This document shows positions 34,203 to 43,873 of a stretch of DNA of 64,000 nucleotides, in pieces; position 1 is the first letter of the stretch; each line of letters begins with the position of its first letter. Where the stretch lies: assembly GCA_024220505.1 (NCBI GenBank), contig JAKZZE010000005.1:1448501-1512500 (forward strand). The letters run 5' to 3'. The position numbers were made by a program, and so were the translations under genes. Source of the DNA: Rhizopus arrhizus (Eukaryota > Mucoromycota > Mucoromycetes > Mucorales > Rhizopodaceae). Under the pieces are notes generated by a model that did no database searches, had not been told where the DNA came from, and worked only from the letters and a program-made list of their open reading frames with translations.

Positions 34203-35334
34203 ATGAGTTCAGTTTAATTCTTATGAGGCTTTGAAAAATATAAATTAACTTTACAGTCTTTATCAAGCTGTCACAATTTATAGTTTTGGTTGTCGTATCT
34301 GAAGATTTTAATTGTCGTATTTTTTTAAATTAAAGACTGAAAGGGTGGAATAGTATGTGAGTAAGGTGCATAATTAATGTAAATCCACGAGATGGCTGTT
34401 CTGGTAAAAAGCATAATGTTGTACATCAGCGAGTAATTGTAGTTGATATTAATAAATGTAAGTCTTAAAACAAGAACATAGTTAAAAATAAAATACAAGT
34501 TTATTTAAATAAGTTCATACAATCAGTTCCAAGTGAACATACTCTTTTAGAATATGTATTGTATTAATAATGGTTCTTTGATAAGAAGAAGTATCAACTA
34601 AAATAACAAGATCCAATCCAATGTCAAGAATATTGCTAATCTTCCATATAATTGAAATAACGCGTAAAATAACGTTATTCAAATCAGTGAGGAATTCCCA
34701 GAATAAATGATAATCTATGACAGACATACAAAAGAACAAACGAAAAGCTTTCATAATCAAAATTATAGATGACACTTGCTAAAGTATCTAAAGATTAGAA
34801 GAACTCTTATAAAAGAAGATATCAAGCCACTCAATAAGATATAAATACCTGAATCCAATTGGAATGATTTTATATTAATAAACTGAAATGAAGATCAGTT
34901 TCAAAAAAAAAAAAAATCTAAACTATTTCTTGATCTTTGTTTCTATCTCTTTTTTTTTAAATAACTTAACTATTATACAACACATAACATATATGAATCA
35001 GTGTTTACATTATAAGCTACAAAATCACCAAGGCTCTTGGCGCTAAAGATGAAGAGCTCAAAGATCAAGCCGAGACAAAAGCAAAGAAGCTTACAGAAAA
35101 GAGAAAGACCGTAGTGTTCATTCTCATATCGATAAATCCAACTTCATTATACGTATGATCCTGAAGTGCCATAAAAAGTCGTACCTGTTACAAGATAGTA
35201 TGATATAAACAAAAGAATTGAGTAACATTGGTGGGTTAGATATAAAAAGGATTCAAATACTCTCTTTACAATGACACCAAATTAATTTTCGGACAAAGAA
35301 ATTTATCAAGGAAAACTTATGTTCATAACATAAT
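33863..35334. other. No gene seen
   Basis: AT-rich spacer with a T run at about 34169-34198. A minus-strand frame at 34515-34775 is hydrophobic (IILIMKAFRLFFCMSVI) but has no motif or splice support. The right end leads into Tc1 copy B. Confidence 0.45.
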
Positions 35335-36436
35335 AAAGTTGCCTTTTTCTCATCCATCAACTGATTAAAAAAACATGTCAGCTCGAATCTCCATAAACTG
35401 CACACAACCTTTGATTATATCTGAAGATGAAACAAAAGAAAGTAAAGCATGAGGGGGAGGGGCTTTTATCTTCTTAGAACGCATCACACGATTAGAGAGA
35501 TTGCAGAACTTGTTGGCTTCAACAAATCTACTGTGCAAGATATAAAAGCCAAGATTGATAACTATGGCAGCCTTTCGCCTCACAAGCAAACAGGTCATTC
35601 ATTGAAAATAAATAAAAGAATTGAAATGCACTTGAAGAGGATAATCAGAGAGGATCCTTTTGTCTCTTATAAAGAAATCAACATGGAGTTAGCAAAGCAG
35701 GATGTTTTTGTTTGTATAGAAACTCCTCGCTCGTACGTAGTTTGACTTGACTTCAAACTGTACAGAGCAGCTCATAAGTTTACATTGACTACAAGACACC
35801 GCAAAAGTAGGCTTCGCTGGGCGAAGGAACATATCAATTGGAGCGAAGGTCAATGGAAAAACGTTATTTGGGTCTGATGAACCGCGCTTTTGTATGGAAG
35901 ACAGTAAACGCGGTAAAAAGGGGTACTCAGGAAGGAAGGAGAGCGTTATGATGAAAGAAATATAGTATCTACAGTCAAGTGGGAGTGGTGGTAGTGCTAT
36001 GGTTTAGGAATGTTTTTGGGAGGAGATTTCAGACCATTAGAAATGATTGAAACCCGTTCTGTAGGCCAAGAAACATACGTCAATATTTTGGCCAACAGGT
36101 TTCATCCTTGGTTTACAAATGTCACGTTGCACCAGGAGAGGGGATTTATCTTTCAAGAGGATAGTGCTTCCTGTCATACAGGTGGATTATGCTTGATGGT
36201 GGAAGGAAACCCTGATTTGAACCCCATAAAGCATGTTTGGAAAGTTCTTGAAAGATAAATTAAGAGAAAAAGGTCGCCCGTTAAAAACTTGGGTCAATTG
36301 AAGGTGGCTCTGCAAGAAGAGTGGGCAAGACTGGATGATGAGTTTGCCGACGGATTAGTTTGCAGCATGAAGAGACTATGTGAAGCAGTTATTAAAGCTA
36401 AAGGCGACGCAACAGAATACTGAAAATCATTTTATG
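35335..36436 (+). mobile_element. Tc1/mariner-type transposon copy B, decayed
   Basis: Near-identical to copy A over its first half, in the opposite orientation. The transposase reads THHTIREIAELVGFNKSTVQ, LAKQDVFVCIETPRSY, a stop in place of the Glu codon of copy A (TAG 35740s), QWKNVIWV, and the shared extra G before SDEPRFC. After a frame change it continues as LEMIETRSVGQETYVNILAN, GFIFQEDSASCHTGG, then a deletion of about 15-20 codons and NPDLNPIKHVWKVLER, and ends EAVIKAKGDATEY. The second catalytic Asp (QEDSASCHT) is present but the final Glu of D-D-E (N-P-I-E-H-V-W) is Lys. The element cannot encode transposase. Confidence 0.82.
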
Positions 36437-36667
36437 GATATATTCCTTAAAATAAGCATCTGAACCGTTCTTTTCTCAAAACTTGAAATCCCAAGCTTAG
36501 GTTCACATGTATTAATTGGTCTTGAACTTACATACCATATTTTTTCAAAATCTTGTTTCACTATTTTGTCTAAAAATTTATTTGGTATGATTGCACTTGA
36601 AAAAGATAAAAACTTATGTTTTTCTTTTTTCGTGTTAAAGCACAAGGAATTAATACCTGGTTGGTCC

Positions 36668-38307
36668 ATGGACATACATGCCGATTCTATGAATGGTCTA
36701 CATAGTGCATGGTTTAACCGATACAGTGATGCATACATGATGGTTAAGAAAACAAAAAAAGGGTGAATAATGAAAATTTAATAGGAATAAGTATTTATAT
36801 TGATTAAATCAATTGACTTGTGTTGATTTAGGCCATCAAAATCGAAACAATTCAATACTGTTATTTGGAGCGAGATTTACTTAAGCTTTATGCACAGGGT
36901 AAGCCCCTTGCTCCTTTCTTTCTTTCTTTTTTTATATTAACTTTTTAAATAGAAAAAAGCAATCAACGTATATCATGAAGAAGCCATAGACACACTGACT
37001 ACGGCTGCTACTCCTGCTGCTGCCTATGTTCGCCAATTGATTACTCGAACCAATAATAATGTCTCGAACAGCCCCATTCCTCCCGATGGCGATGAAAATG
37101 AATCTACACAAGGCGACAACGATGTTTATTGTGACGCTAATGAGGACAACGATACGGCTACACCCATATTGGTCCGCCCAGTTCGCAGTCCGCCTTCGAT
37201 GTCAATTTCTGATGAAGCATCATTCTCTAATGAATTGTTGACATCAACACCACTGTCTTTGAGATTGCACCCGTCGAGTCCAGATCGATCTTATGTTGAT
37301 CATATTGATATCTCAGAGATTCTATAACATGCAACAATATGTCTCTAACTTCGTGGAAGCCAATAATTTAACCTTGGAATCCGATGTTCATCTCATCCTC
37401 TCATTATCTTCCATTCTTTTATTACAAAATAACAATCGACTCCACAAAGACATGATCCCGTTTTTTGGTAATAAAATATACCAAAAAGTTCGCGAAAGCA
37501 TCCTTGACTCCCTAAATATGGCGTACAAATTTCCCGGAGAAACTTTGCTTGGAATCATTGAAACTGCACAAAGCGTATACAATAAAACCAATAATCGAAT
37601 CAATGCAGCAGCTTCATTGCTTAGCCTAGCAAGCACCGTGGATGATCTCATGGATAAAAAACACATTGTATCCGCATCTCAGCTTCTCCAGTTTCTGCCG
37701 ATGGACCCAACAAATTCAGACATATGCGAAACAACGCTCGTTACAAGATATATTCTACATTCAATACAACCTTTATTTGACGATCATGAGCGAGATATAC
37801 GACTGGAATTTACCTTTACTGAACCCGCTGACAACCATAATCGAGAAGTTAGTTTTACTGGTTATCCAGATTGTATTATTAGTGTTTTCCCACACCAAAC
37901 GGATAATGCTGTGAACGTGGGCTATGGAGAAGTAAAGAGACAGTCAATGGCAGGAGACCATTATTTGGTCAATTTGGATCTTGTGCGGCTTGCAACACTT
38001 GGGAAAAATACAATTAATGAAAACAAGTTGTCAGGAAATTTGAGTATACAATTGGTTGGTAAGCCCTTGCTAAAAAAAAAAAAAAAATAGAAACGACTGT
38101 GTACTGAATGAACTCTATTTCCTAGGCCCATTTATCACGTTTTATTTAATCAAACTACATGCTGATGGATTGTATTGCATGACTGGAAATGCTGATATCT
38201 TTTCTTGGCGTCGTGATTCTCTGCTTGCAACTGACGTTATGCTCATATTGGATCAAAAAAAGAATGGGAAGCGAAAAAACACAATTGGGCACTATGCTTT
38301 TAAGTAA
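36668..38307 (+). pseudogene. PD-(D/E)XK nuclease-like gene, copy B (nearly complete, two frame problems)
   Basis: ATG 36668 opens MDIHADSMNGLHSAWFNRYS. After introns the reading goes AIKIETIQYCYLERDLLKLY, KKAINVYHEEAIDTLTTAA, an acidic low-complexity stretch, then MQQYVSNFVEANNLTLESDV, ESILDSLNMAYKFP, and the putative nuclease core TGYPDCIIS...NVGYGEVKRQ with Asp at 37869-37871, Glu at 37929-37931 and Lys at 37935-37937. NLDLVRLATLGK follows, and after an intron near 38058-38125 GPFITFYLIKLHADGLYCM. D...E-x-K spaced this way fits a PD-(D/E)XK fold. The frame does not join cleanly at about 36760 (A run) and about 37300-37330, so it is either a recent pseudogene or carries sequence errors. Confidence 0.55.
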
Positions 38308-38589
38308 ATAAAATAATTTTTACTCTGCTCCCGTCGCAGTGTATATGTTCTAACATTTAATATCTGGTGCTCGATGGCGTATCAATGCATAAAAACTGTA
38401 TTTTGCATATCAAAAGAACTTAGTGTGTAAATTATTTCTTCAAAAGAAAAGTGGTTTTTTGACCTCTTAAAGTTGTTTGCATGGTAGTTTATAGTCTTCT
38501 TTGTTGATATTTTTACTAAAGCAATCAGCAGAATAAGAAATAAAGTCCTTAAGGTTACTTAAGTATAAGCTACTGCATACCTCACTATA

Positions 38590-39285
38590 ACTCTAGTCAT
38601 TAGAGATTCTTTTTTTTCAGCAGCTTATTTCACTCCACTCAGCTTTTGACAATTGACCAAAATTGCTCAACTGGATTTAGTTTAGGAAGATACACATGGG
38701 GAGATACATATCGATATCCTCAAGATTGAATATACTTTCCTATAACAGTTGAACTCTGCATAGGAGTACCACTTATGACAAGGTAATGTCCTTGTTATTT
38801 CTGGATACTTGCCCATTTCATCAGAGTAATCTTTAAAAAACTTAGATAATGTCCGGTTACTGTTCTTGTTGTACAACTGTCAATTTCACGCCCAAGTTTT
38901 CTTTTTCTTTTTCAATATGCACCAAAAATCAATGGTGTGTTCATTTTAGTCGTGAACACTGTAGGCATTAAAATACTTTCTTTCCTGGACCTAACCGTAC
39001 TTTGTTTCAAAAAAATATGAAAGGCTGGTTCATAAAAAGACACTATTTGTTAATCTCTAGTATTTTTTGTAGCTTTTCTACCATCTTTCCTTGCAAATAT
39101 GAATGTATTATCTCTCTTTTCAAACACTTCTATTTCTCTTTCTCGATTCGTTACAATCATTGTACGCTTTTAAATTCAATTATACAGCACTTTGGCTGTT
39201 TAGCAATCTTCTCTTTTGGTTCTAAAAGTATAATACGTTTGTTGACTTGTTATTGTTTAAATAACAATGTTAGGGTCTGAGAATT
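38590..39285 (-). mobile_element. Tc1/IS630-type transposon relic, second copy
   Basis: On the minus strand: VSFYEPAFHIFLKQS, MPTVFTTKMNTPLIFGAY, KRKRKLGREIDSCTTRTVTG, YLSFLKITLMKW, VIGKYIQS, YVSPHVYLPKLNPVEQFWSI. It is colinear with the relic at 4865-5930 (FFDESIFHIN, RTVTGHYLNFF, YYPELNSIEQFWSVV). The first Asp reads Glu-Pro, and many stops are present. The spacer 38308-38590 contains nothing else I recognise. Confidence 0.65.
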
Positions 39286-39536
39286 GATTCAAGACGCCCT
39301 CCATTGGATCTAAACTTTTCCATCCTGTTCAGTGTAAGGATTGTCTTGCCCATTCTTATAAAAAAAACTGTTCATCATTTTGTAGATCCCAAAAAAAAAG
39401 AAAATAAAAAGAACAGTTACTTAAACTTTCGATACCTCTCCACAAATTACTTTGCTCAAACTGACAAATGGTCTTACCTAAATCGACATAGATTTTAGTT
39501 GTGGACAAGTTCTTTTTAAAAGCCGATAATATCCAC

Positions 39537-39948
39537 TGGCCTGGCTATACGATTAAACAGATTTTTATCTATAAATAATTAAACCTCTATTGGGCGCACG
39601 ATTGTAATATTACATCTTTTCTGCCCGTGGCAGTTCATAAAGGAAGGATAGTGGTGACTAAAAAACCCTTTTGGGATCAAGGGTAAAAATGCTTTGGGAA
39701 AAGTGAATGGGATCAAGTGTAAAACACACTAGTGAGAAGGAGAAGAGGGTAGTCATTCTAAGAGTCTTTGCCCAAGGTGAGTGGGCGGGAATAGGTGGGA
39801 TCTTAGCGTGATATAGGTAATCGAGTTCATATAGGATTCTGCATATAGATGGCCAGCGAATGGTCCACGAGAGTGTTGTGTTAGGAGAGCGAGGTTTCTT
39901 GGTAGGTAGCATATTTAAAAGGAAGGACAATGGGTTGGCCTGGCTATA
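39537..39948 (-). mobile_element. LINE, 5'-truncated ORF2 end and 3' UTR with 13-bp target duplication
   Basis: The insert is 39550-39935 in minus orientation: NPLSFLLNMLPTKKPRSPNT, SWTIRWPSICRILYELDYL, a 3' UTR with a CCCTTGATCCCAAAAGGG hairpin and T run (39659-39686), and a tail ending CTGTTTAATCG at 39550. It is flanked by tggcctggctata at 39537-39549 and 39936-39948. The left duplication (in LINE sense) starts at the terminal TA of the MITE at 39947-40048. Confidence 0.85.
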
Positions 39949-40048
39949 CACTATTTCCAGAAATTAAAGTCGTCGACTTGTCGCAATGACATATAAATTG
40001 TATTATAAAACTTTACAAAATGCGACTTTAATTTCTGGAAATAGTATA
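39947..40048. repeat. M2, second copy of the hairpin MITE
   Basis: Same element as 29031-29134 in inverted orientation: CACTATTTCCAGAAATTAAA at one end and the complementary end GGAAATAGTA TA at 40048, with TA at both ends. It lies about 165 bp upstream of the SLC1-like start codon, so it is in the promoter region. Confidence 0.85.
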
Positions 40049-40066
40049 CATTTAATTTGGTAACCA

Positions 40067-40140
40067 CACTGATCTGGTTTCAATATTGTCACATGTTATC
40101 TGAGTATCAATCATTGTCTGTGACGCTGAATGTGATTTTT
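40067..40140. promoter_or_regulatory. About 75-bp dispersed repeat upstream of the SLC1-like gene
   Basis: Contains TCAATCATTGTCTGTGACGC preceded by TCACATGTTATCTGAGTA, matching 33785-33862. It lies 75-150 bp upstream of the gene in the same orientation. Role unknown. Confidence 0.5.
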
Positions 40141-40213
40141 CTCTGTATTAATTACATATGAAAAATTCCACTTTTTTTTTCTTCTTCTTTATTATTATTA
40201 CTATTATTTCAAT

Positions 40214-41253
40214 ATGACTTTTCAAGGTAAAATAAAAAAAATACATATATTTTTACTTTATCCCTTATGTAAGTTTATAGTAATGCCTTGGATGATAGCC
40301 TTACTTCCAGTTTCTTTAGTCTTATTACGTCAATTCAGCTCTTTTTATTATCGCACGCTCATGACAACTCTTTCCATGATCGTCATGGCAACCTATGGTA
40401 TGATCGCTTCCTTGCTTTTCCCTCTTGTTGGATGCACGCATTATATTCATTTTACGGTGGCCAGAGGTTATTATTATTTGGGTTTATTGTTTTGTGGTAT
40501 CCAAGTTGTACCTGAAGGTATCGAAAATTTAAATGTGCAGGGTCCTGCTATTCTTGTTTGTAATCATCAATCCAGTTTGGATATTATGTTGATGGGTAAA
40601 GTATATCCAAAGAATACAACTATTATTGCTAAAAAGGAATTGAAATATTATCCTTTCTTGGGTTGGTTCAGTAAGTGATACACCAAAAAATGGGGAAGCA
40701 AAAAAAAAAAGAAGCTGAAATTTTTTATATAGTGCAATTGTCTCGTGTTATCTTTTTGGATCGTAAGAATAGAGAAAATGCTATAAAAGAAGCTCGTAAA
40801 GCAGCTGAGGATATTCATAAAAAGAATGTAAGCTTTCATTCATCTTGTACACATCTCATTTATATTTGTATAGGTTAATGTTTGGGTCTTTCCTGAAGGC
40901 ACTCGTGGTCATGAATCCGAAATTAACCTTTTACCATTCAAAAAGGGACCATTCTATATGGCAGTTCAAGCCAAAGTACCTATTATTCCTATCGTGATTG
41001 CCAATTATTCTCACTTGTATAGTGCTAAAGAAAAGAAATATCAACCTGGTGTTGTCCGTTGTAAAAGTAAAGTATAACACAAATCACATTTTTTTATACT
41101 CATTATTTTTATGTAGTCTTACCACCTATTTCAACTGAAACTATTCAAGAAGAATCTACCAGCATTGAAAAATTAGCAACAGATTGTCGTCAACAAATGC
41201 TTGATGTGCTCAAGGATATCACACCTATTGAAACTGTGAAAAAAACACAATAA
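40214..41253 (+). CDS. 1-acyl-sn-glycerol-3-phosphate acyltransferase (SLC1-like, PlsC)
   Basis: Exons 40214-40670, 40733-40827, 40874-41066 and 41117-41253 join to 882 nt, 293 residues. The catalytic H-x4-D is in LVCNHQSSLDIMLMG, followed by TTIIAKKELKYYPFLGWF, LSRVIFLDRKNRENA and the substrate motif WVFPEGTRGHESE, then VPIIPIVIANYSHLY. N-terminal hydrophobic helices (MIALLPVSLVLL, MIVMATYGMIASLLF) place it in the ER membrane. It acylates lysophosphatidate to phosphatidate, the step after GPAT. Bases 40227-40280 have perfect intron ends (GTAAAA...TTATAG) and are a multiple of three, so the protein could be 293 or 275 residues (MTFQ joined to VMPWM). Family lengths do not decide between these. 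Confidence 0.93.
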
Positions 41254-41525
41254 AAAAATGCGTGTACATGTAATAGATTCCCTTTTTCTTTATAATAAAC
41301 ATTTTTTATTATATAATCCTACACATACGCATGCACATACACGCGTGCATTTGTAATTTTTTTTTTGGTTTGTTGTAAGGTATATATATAGAGCGGTAAT
41401 AGTAAAGTAAATTCGTATATATATTTATCCTTAAAGCTGAATTTGACGACGAGAATTATATTTATGTACCAATACCTACAATTCTATCATGTAAACATAA
41501 CGCTGTTTTCCAGCTAGTATCTATA

Positions 41526-41803
41526 TTATACCTGGCAGCCACAAAAACCAAGGAAACAGGCATAAACAATAGCAGCAGTAAAGCAAGATTCAGCAGTAGC
41601 AATTGGGTTATCAGGATCAGATACAAACTCTGTCAAGACTTCTACTTTGGATTTAAAGGCAGTGCCGAGAACAACCTATAATGAGAAAGTTAAACAAAAC
41701 TTTTAAATGGTTTATAATGTAATAATTTTACAAGGAATATAATGCCACAAAAAGATAGCATACTACAGCAAGTAGCAGCACCAGGTCCAACAAAAGTCTT
41801 CAT
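41526..41803 (-). CDS. V-ATPase Vo subunit f / RNAseK-like small membrane protein
   Basis: Two exons (41732-41803 and 41526-41675) join to 222 nt, 73 residues beginning MKTFVGPGAATCCSMLSFCG. There are two transmembrane helices (MLSFCGIIFLVVLG and AIVYACFLGFCGCQV) around a loop with FVSDPDNP. This matches the yeast Vo subunit f (the YPR170W-B product) and animal RNAseK in size and in the C-C-x-x-L-S-x-x-G, D-P and C-G-x-Q-V positions. It would sit in the proton-translocating Vo sector of the vacuolar ATPase. It is short enough to be missed by gene finders. It lies 3' to 3' with the SLC1-like gene, 272 bp apart. Confidence 0.85.
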
Positions 41804-42359
41804 AATGAGCACAGGAAAAAAAGAGAGAAAAAAAAATATATGAAACTCGTAATATAATGTTCCATCTCCCCCCTTTTGCCACTTTATTCGGAAATTGAAG
41901 TTCAAATCTTGCAGCTGTATTCTTTTTATCAACGACTAACAGAAAAAAGTATTCGAGTTTAACTTTTCAAAAAAGAAAAATAAACCTGTTAGGGAACTGG
42001 ATTACTTTGAGAATTTACTTTAGCTTGAAAATAAAAAAAAAGGAGATATTCAAACCTGGGGTGAATTGATCACGTGCTTTGCGACGTAACTTGAAATAAA
42101 AATTCGACAGTTTTTTTTTTTTTTTTTTTTTTCTTCTTCCTTGAACACATACACGCACACGCACATTATACAAAACAATTTTTTTTTTTCGTTTTATTTT
42201 TGAACATTAGCACTATTTCAACAAGAAAAGATTAGTGCTTTTGAAGAAGAAGAAAAAAAAAGAAAAGAATTTCAGTTAATTAAAAGAAAAGATTACCCTC
42301 GTAGTAGATTTGCTTGCAGGAAGATATTCTTCACTTTTGCAATTAATAAATAAACGCCA
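41804..42359. other. Divergent promoter region with pyrimidine tracts
   Basis: Shared upstream region of the Vo subunit f gene (minus) and the cyclin gene (plus). Contains T runs (42111-42130 and 42179-42188) and ACACGCACACGCACA at about 42151. No frame of interest. Confidence 0.45.
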
Positions 42360-43854
42360 ATGGGTACGACTAAAAGTCGTAAATCTAGGCGGAATAACTC
42401 AAGGCCAACAGCTTTTACGTTCTTATCAAATATTACACTTGGAAATGAAAATGACGATAAACCACCTGATGAACCATCTATACGAAAATCACTCTATTCA
42501 CCTAATCAAGTCCATTTGTTCAATAATTCTTTTGGAGGTTTGTATCTTGTTGAGTATATAATGTGTTTCTTTGCTAATGATATGAATAGATGCTTCTTTG
42601 CATTCAACAGACAGTAGTAGTTATTCAGATGAAAACCCCGTACCTTTTGATACTCAAGAACCAACTTATCCAGCCGTTACTCAACCCGTTATGACAGGAA
42701 AAAAACGTTCAGATAGTAACCTTAGCTATGATAGTACCACAACGGATGAAACGCAGCATCATAAATTGACGAGACAAGACAGTGAAAGACCGATTGCTTC
42801 TGAAAAGATTAAAAAGAAGCACAATAAAGATGTAGGAAATCATATTCAAAAGACATAAACTCATGTTTTAATATAGCATACGACAGGCAACATGTCTTTT
42901 ATATCGATGATCCGTTATTATACAGAAAAGATTCGTCAATCAACAAATAAAAGGAAATTGGATGCTTTTACTAATAGGGGTTATGTGTAAGTCTTTGATA
43001 TTTATCAAGTACTTTCACTCACTTTATATATCAATAGTCAGCAACAATTAGAGAATCATGACTCAAATAAACATCGAAAAGCACAGTCTTATGCTCATTT
43101 TCTTACTTCTAATGGTTCATTACTGTAAGTGAACGTTATGAAACTAAACTGTATAACTAATGATGAAATGATTAGGGAAAATGAAAATACGAGTGAATAT
43201 AACTCATTGTTTCTCGATGATGATTGTACTTATGGACCTTTGGTATATATCTATATTCATTCTGTATATTCTTAAAAGTGAACCATATACATATGTAGGA
43301 TAATATGAGAACATCAGATATAAAGAGAGAAATAAATGAACAATTTAGACTTCGTCATCCAGAATTAAGAGCTGAAATCACATTGAGTAAAATAAGAGCA
43401 ATTAAACTTCACTTGCTTGAGATTGGCAAACAATTGGATCTTGAAATATCAAGTGTTGCCCATGCCTTTGTTTATTTTGAAAAGCTTGTTATTAAAGTAA
43501 GTATCGCTTGTTGTATAACATAATGAAGCTAATATTAAGGATAATGCTTAGAATGTAGTAACCAAAAAGAATCGTAAATTGATTGCAGCATGTTGTTTGT
43601 TCTTAGCCACTAAGATGAATGAAGCCAAGGGAACATGGTTTCAACCTTTATTGGAAGCCACGGATGATGAGCTTGGTGTGGACTCTAAAGAAATTCATCA
43701 ACATGAATTTGCAGTATTTGCCGACCTTCAATTTAATCTGTATGTTCCTAAAAGAGAATTCATGCCACATTTTGAGAGAATACTGCGCTATCTGGAATAT
43801 AAAAGCACACAAGAATATCTTGGCCATTCCACCTTTTATCATTTTATTAAATAG
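42360..43854 (+). CDS. Cyclin-fold protein, CABLES-like
   Basis: Seven exons (42360-42537, 42590-42831, 42877-42986, 43038-43124, 43176-43242, 43299-43496, 43552-43854) join to 1185 nt, 394 residues. The N-terminal half is basic and Ser-rich (MGTTKSRKSRRNNSRPTAF). The C-terminal half is a cyclin box: LRHPELRAEITLSKIRAIKL, AHAFVYFEKLVIKNVVTKKN, LIAACCLFLATKMNE, and HEFAVFADLQFNLYVP followed by MPHFERILRYLE. The L-R-H-P start, F-V-Y-F-E-K-L and F-x-V-x-x-x-L-x-F-x-L-x-x-P order match CABLES1/2 (CDK5- and ABL-binding) proteins, which link CDKs with tyrosine kinases in animals. The fungal role is unknown. Its stop is 20 bp from the stop of the convergent NIPA-like gene. Confidence 0.85.
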
Positions 43855-43873
43855 TAATAAAAAAAAAAGAATA

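Noticed and set aside
34515..34775. 86-codon hydrophobic minus-strand frame
   Set aside because: No motif, no splice context, AT-driven composition; a chance frame is more likely.
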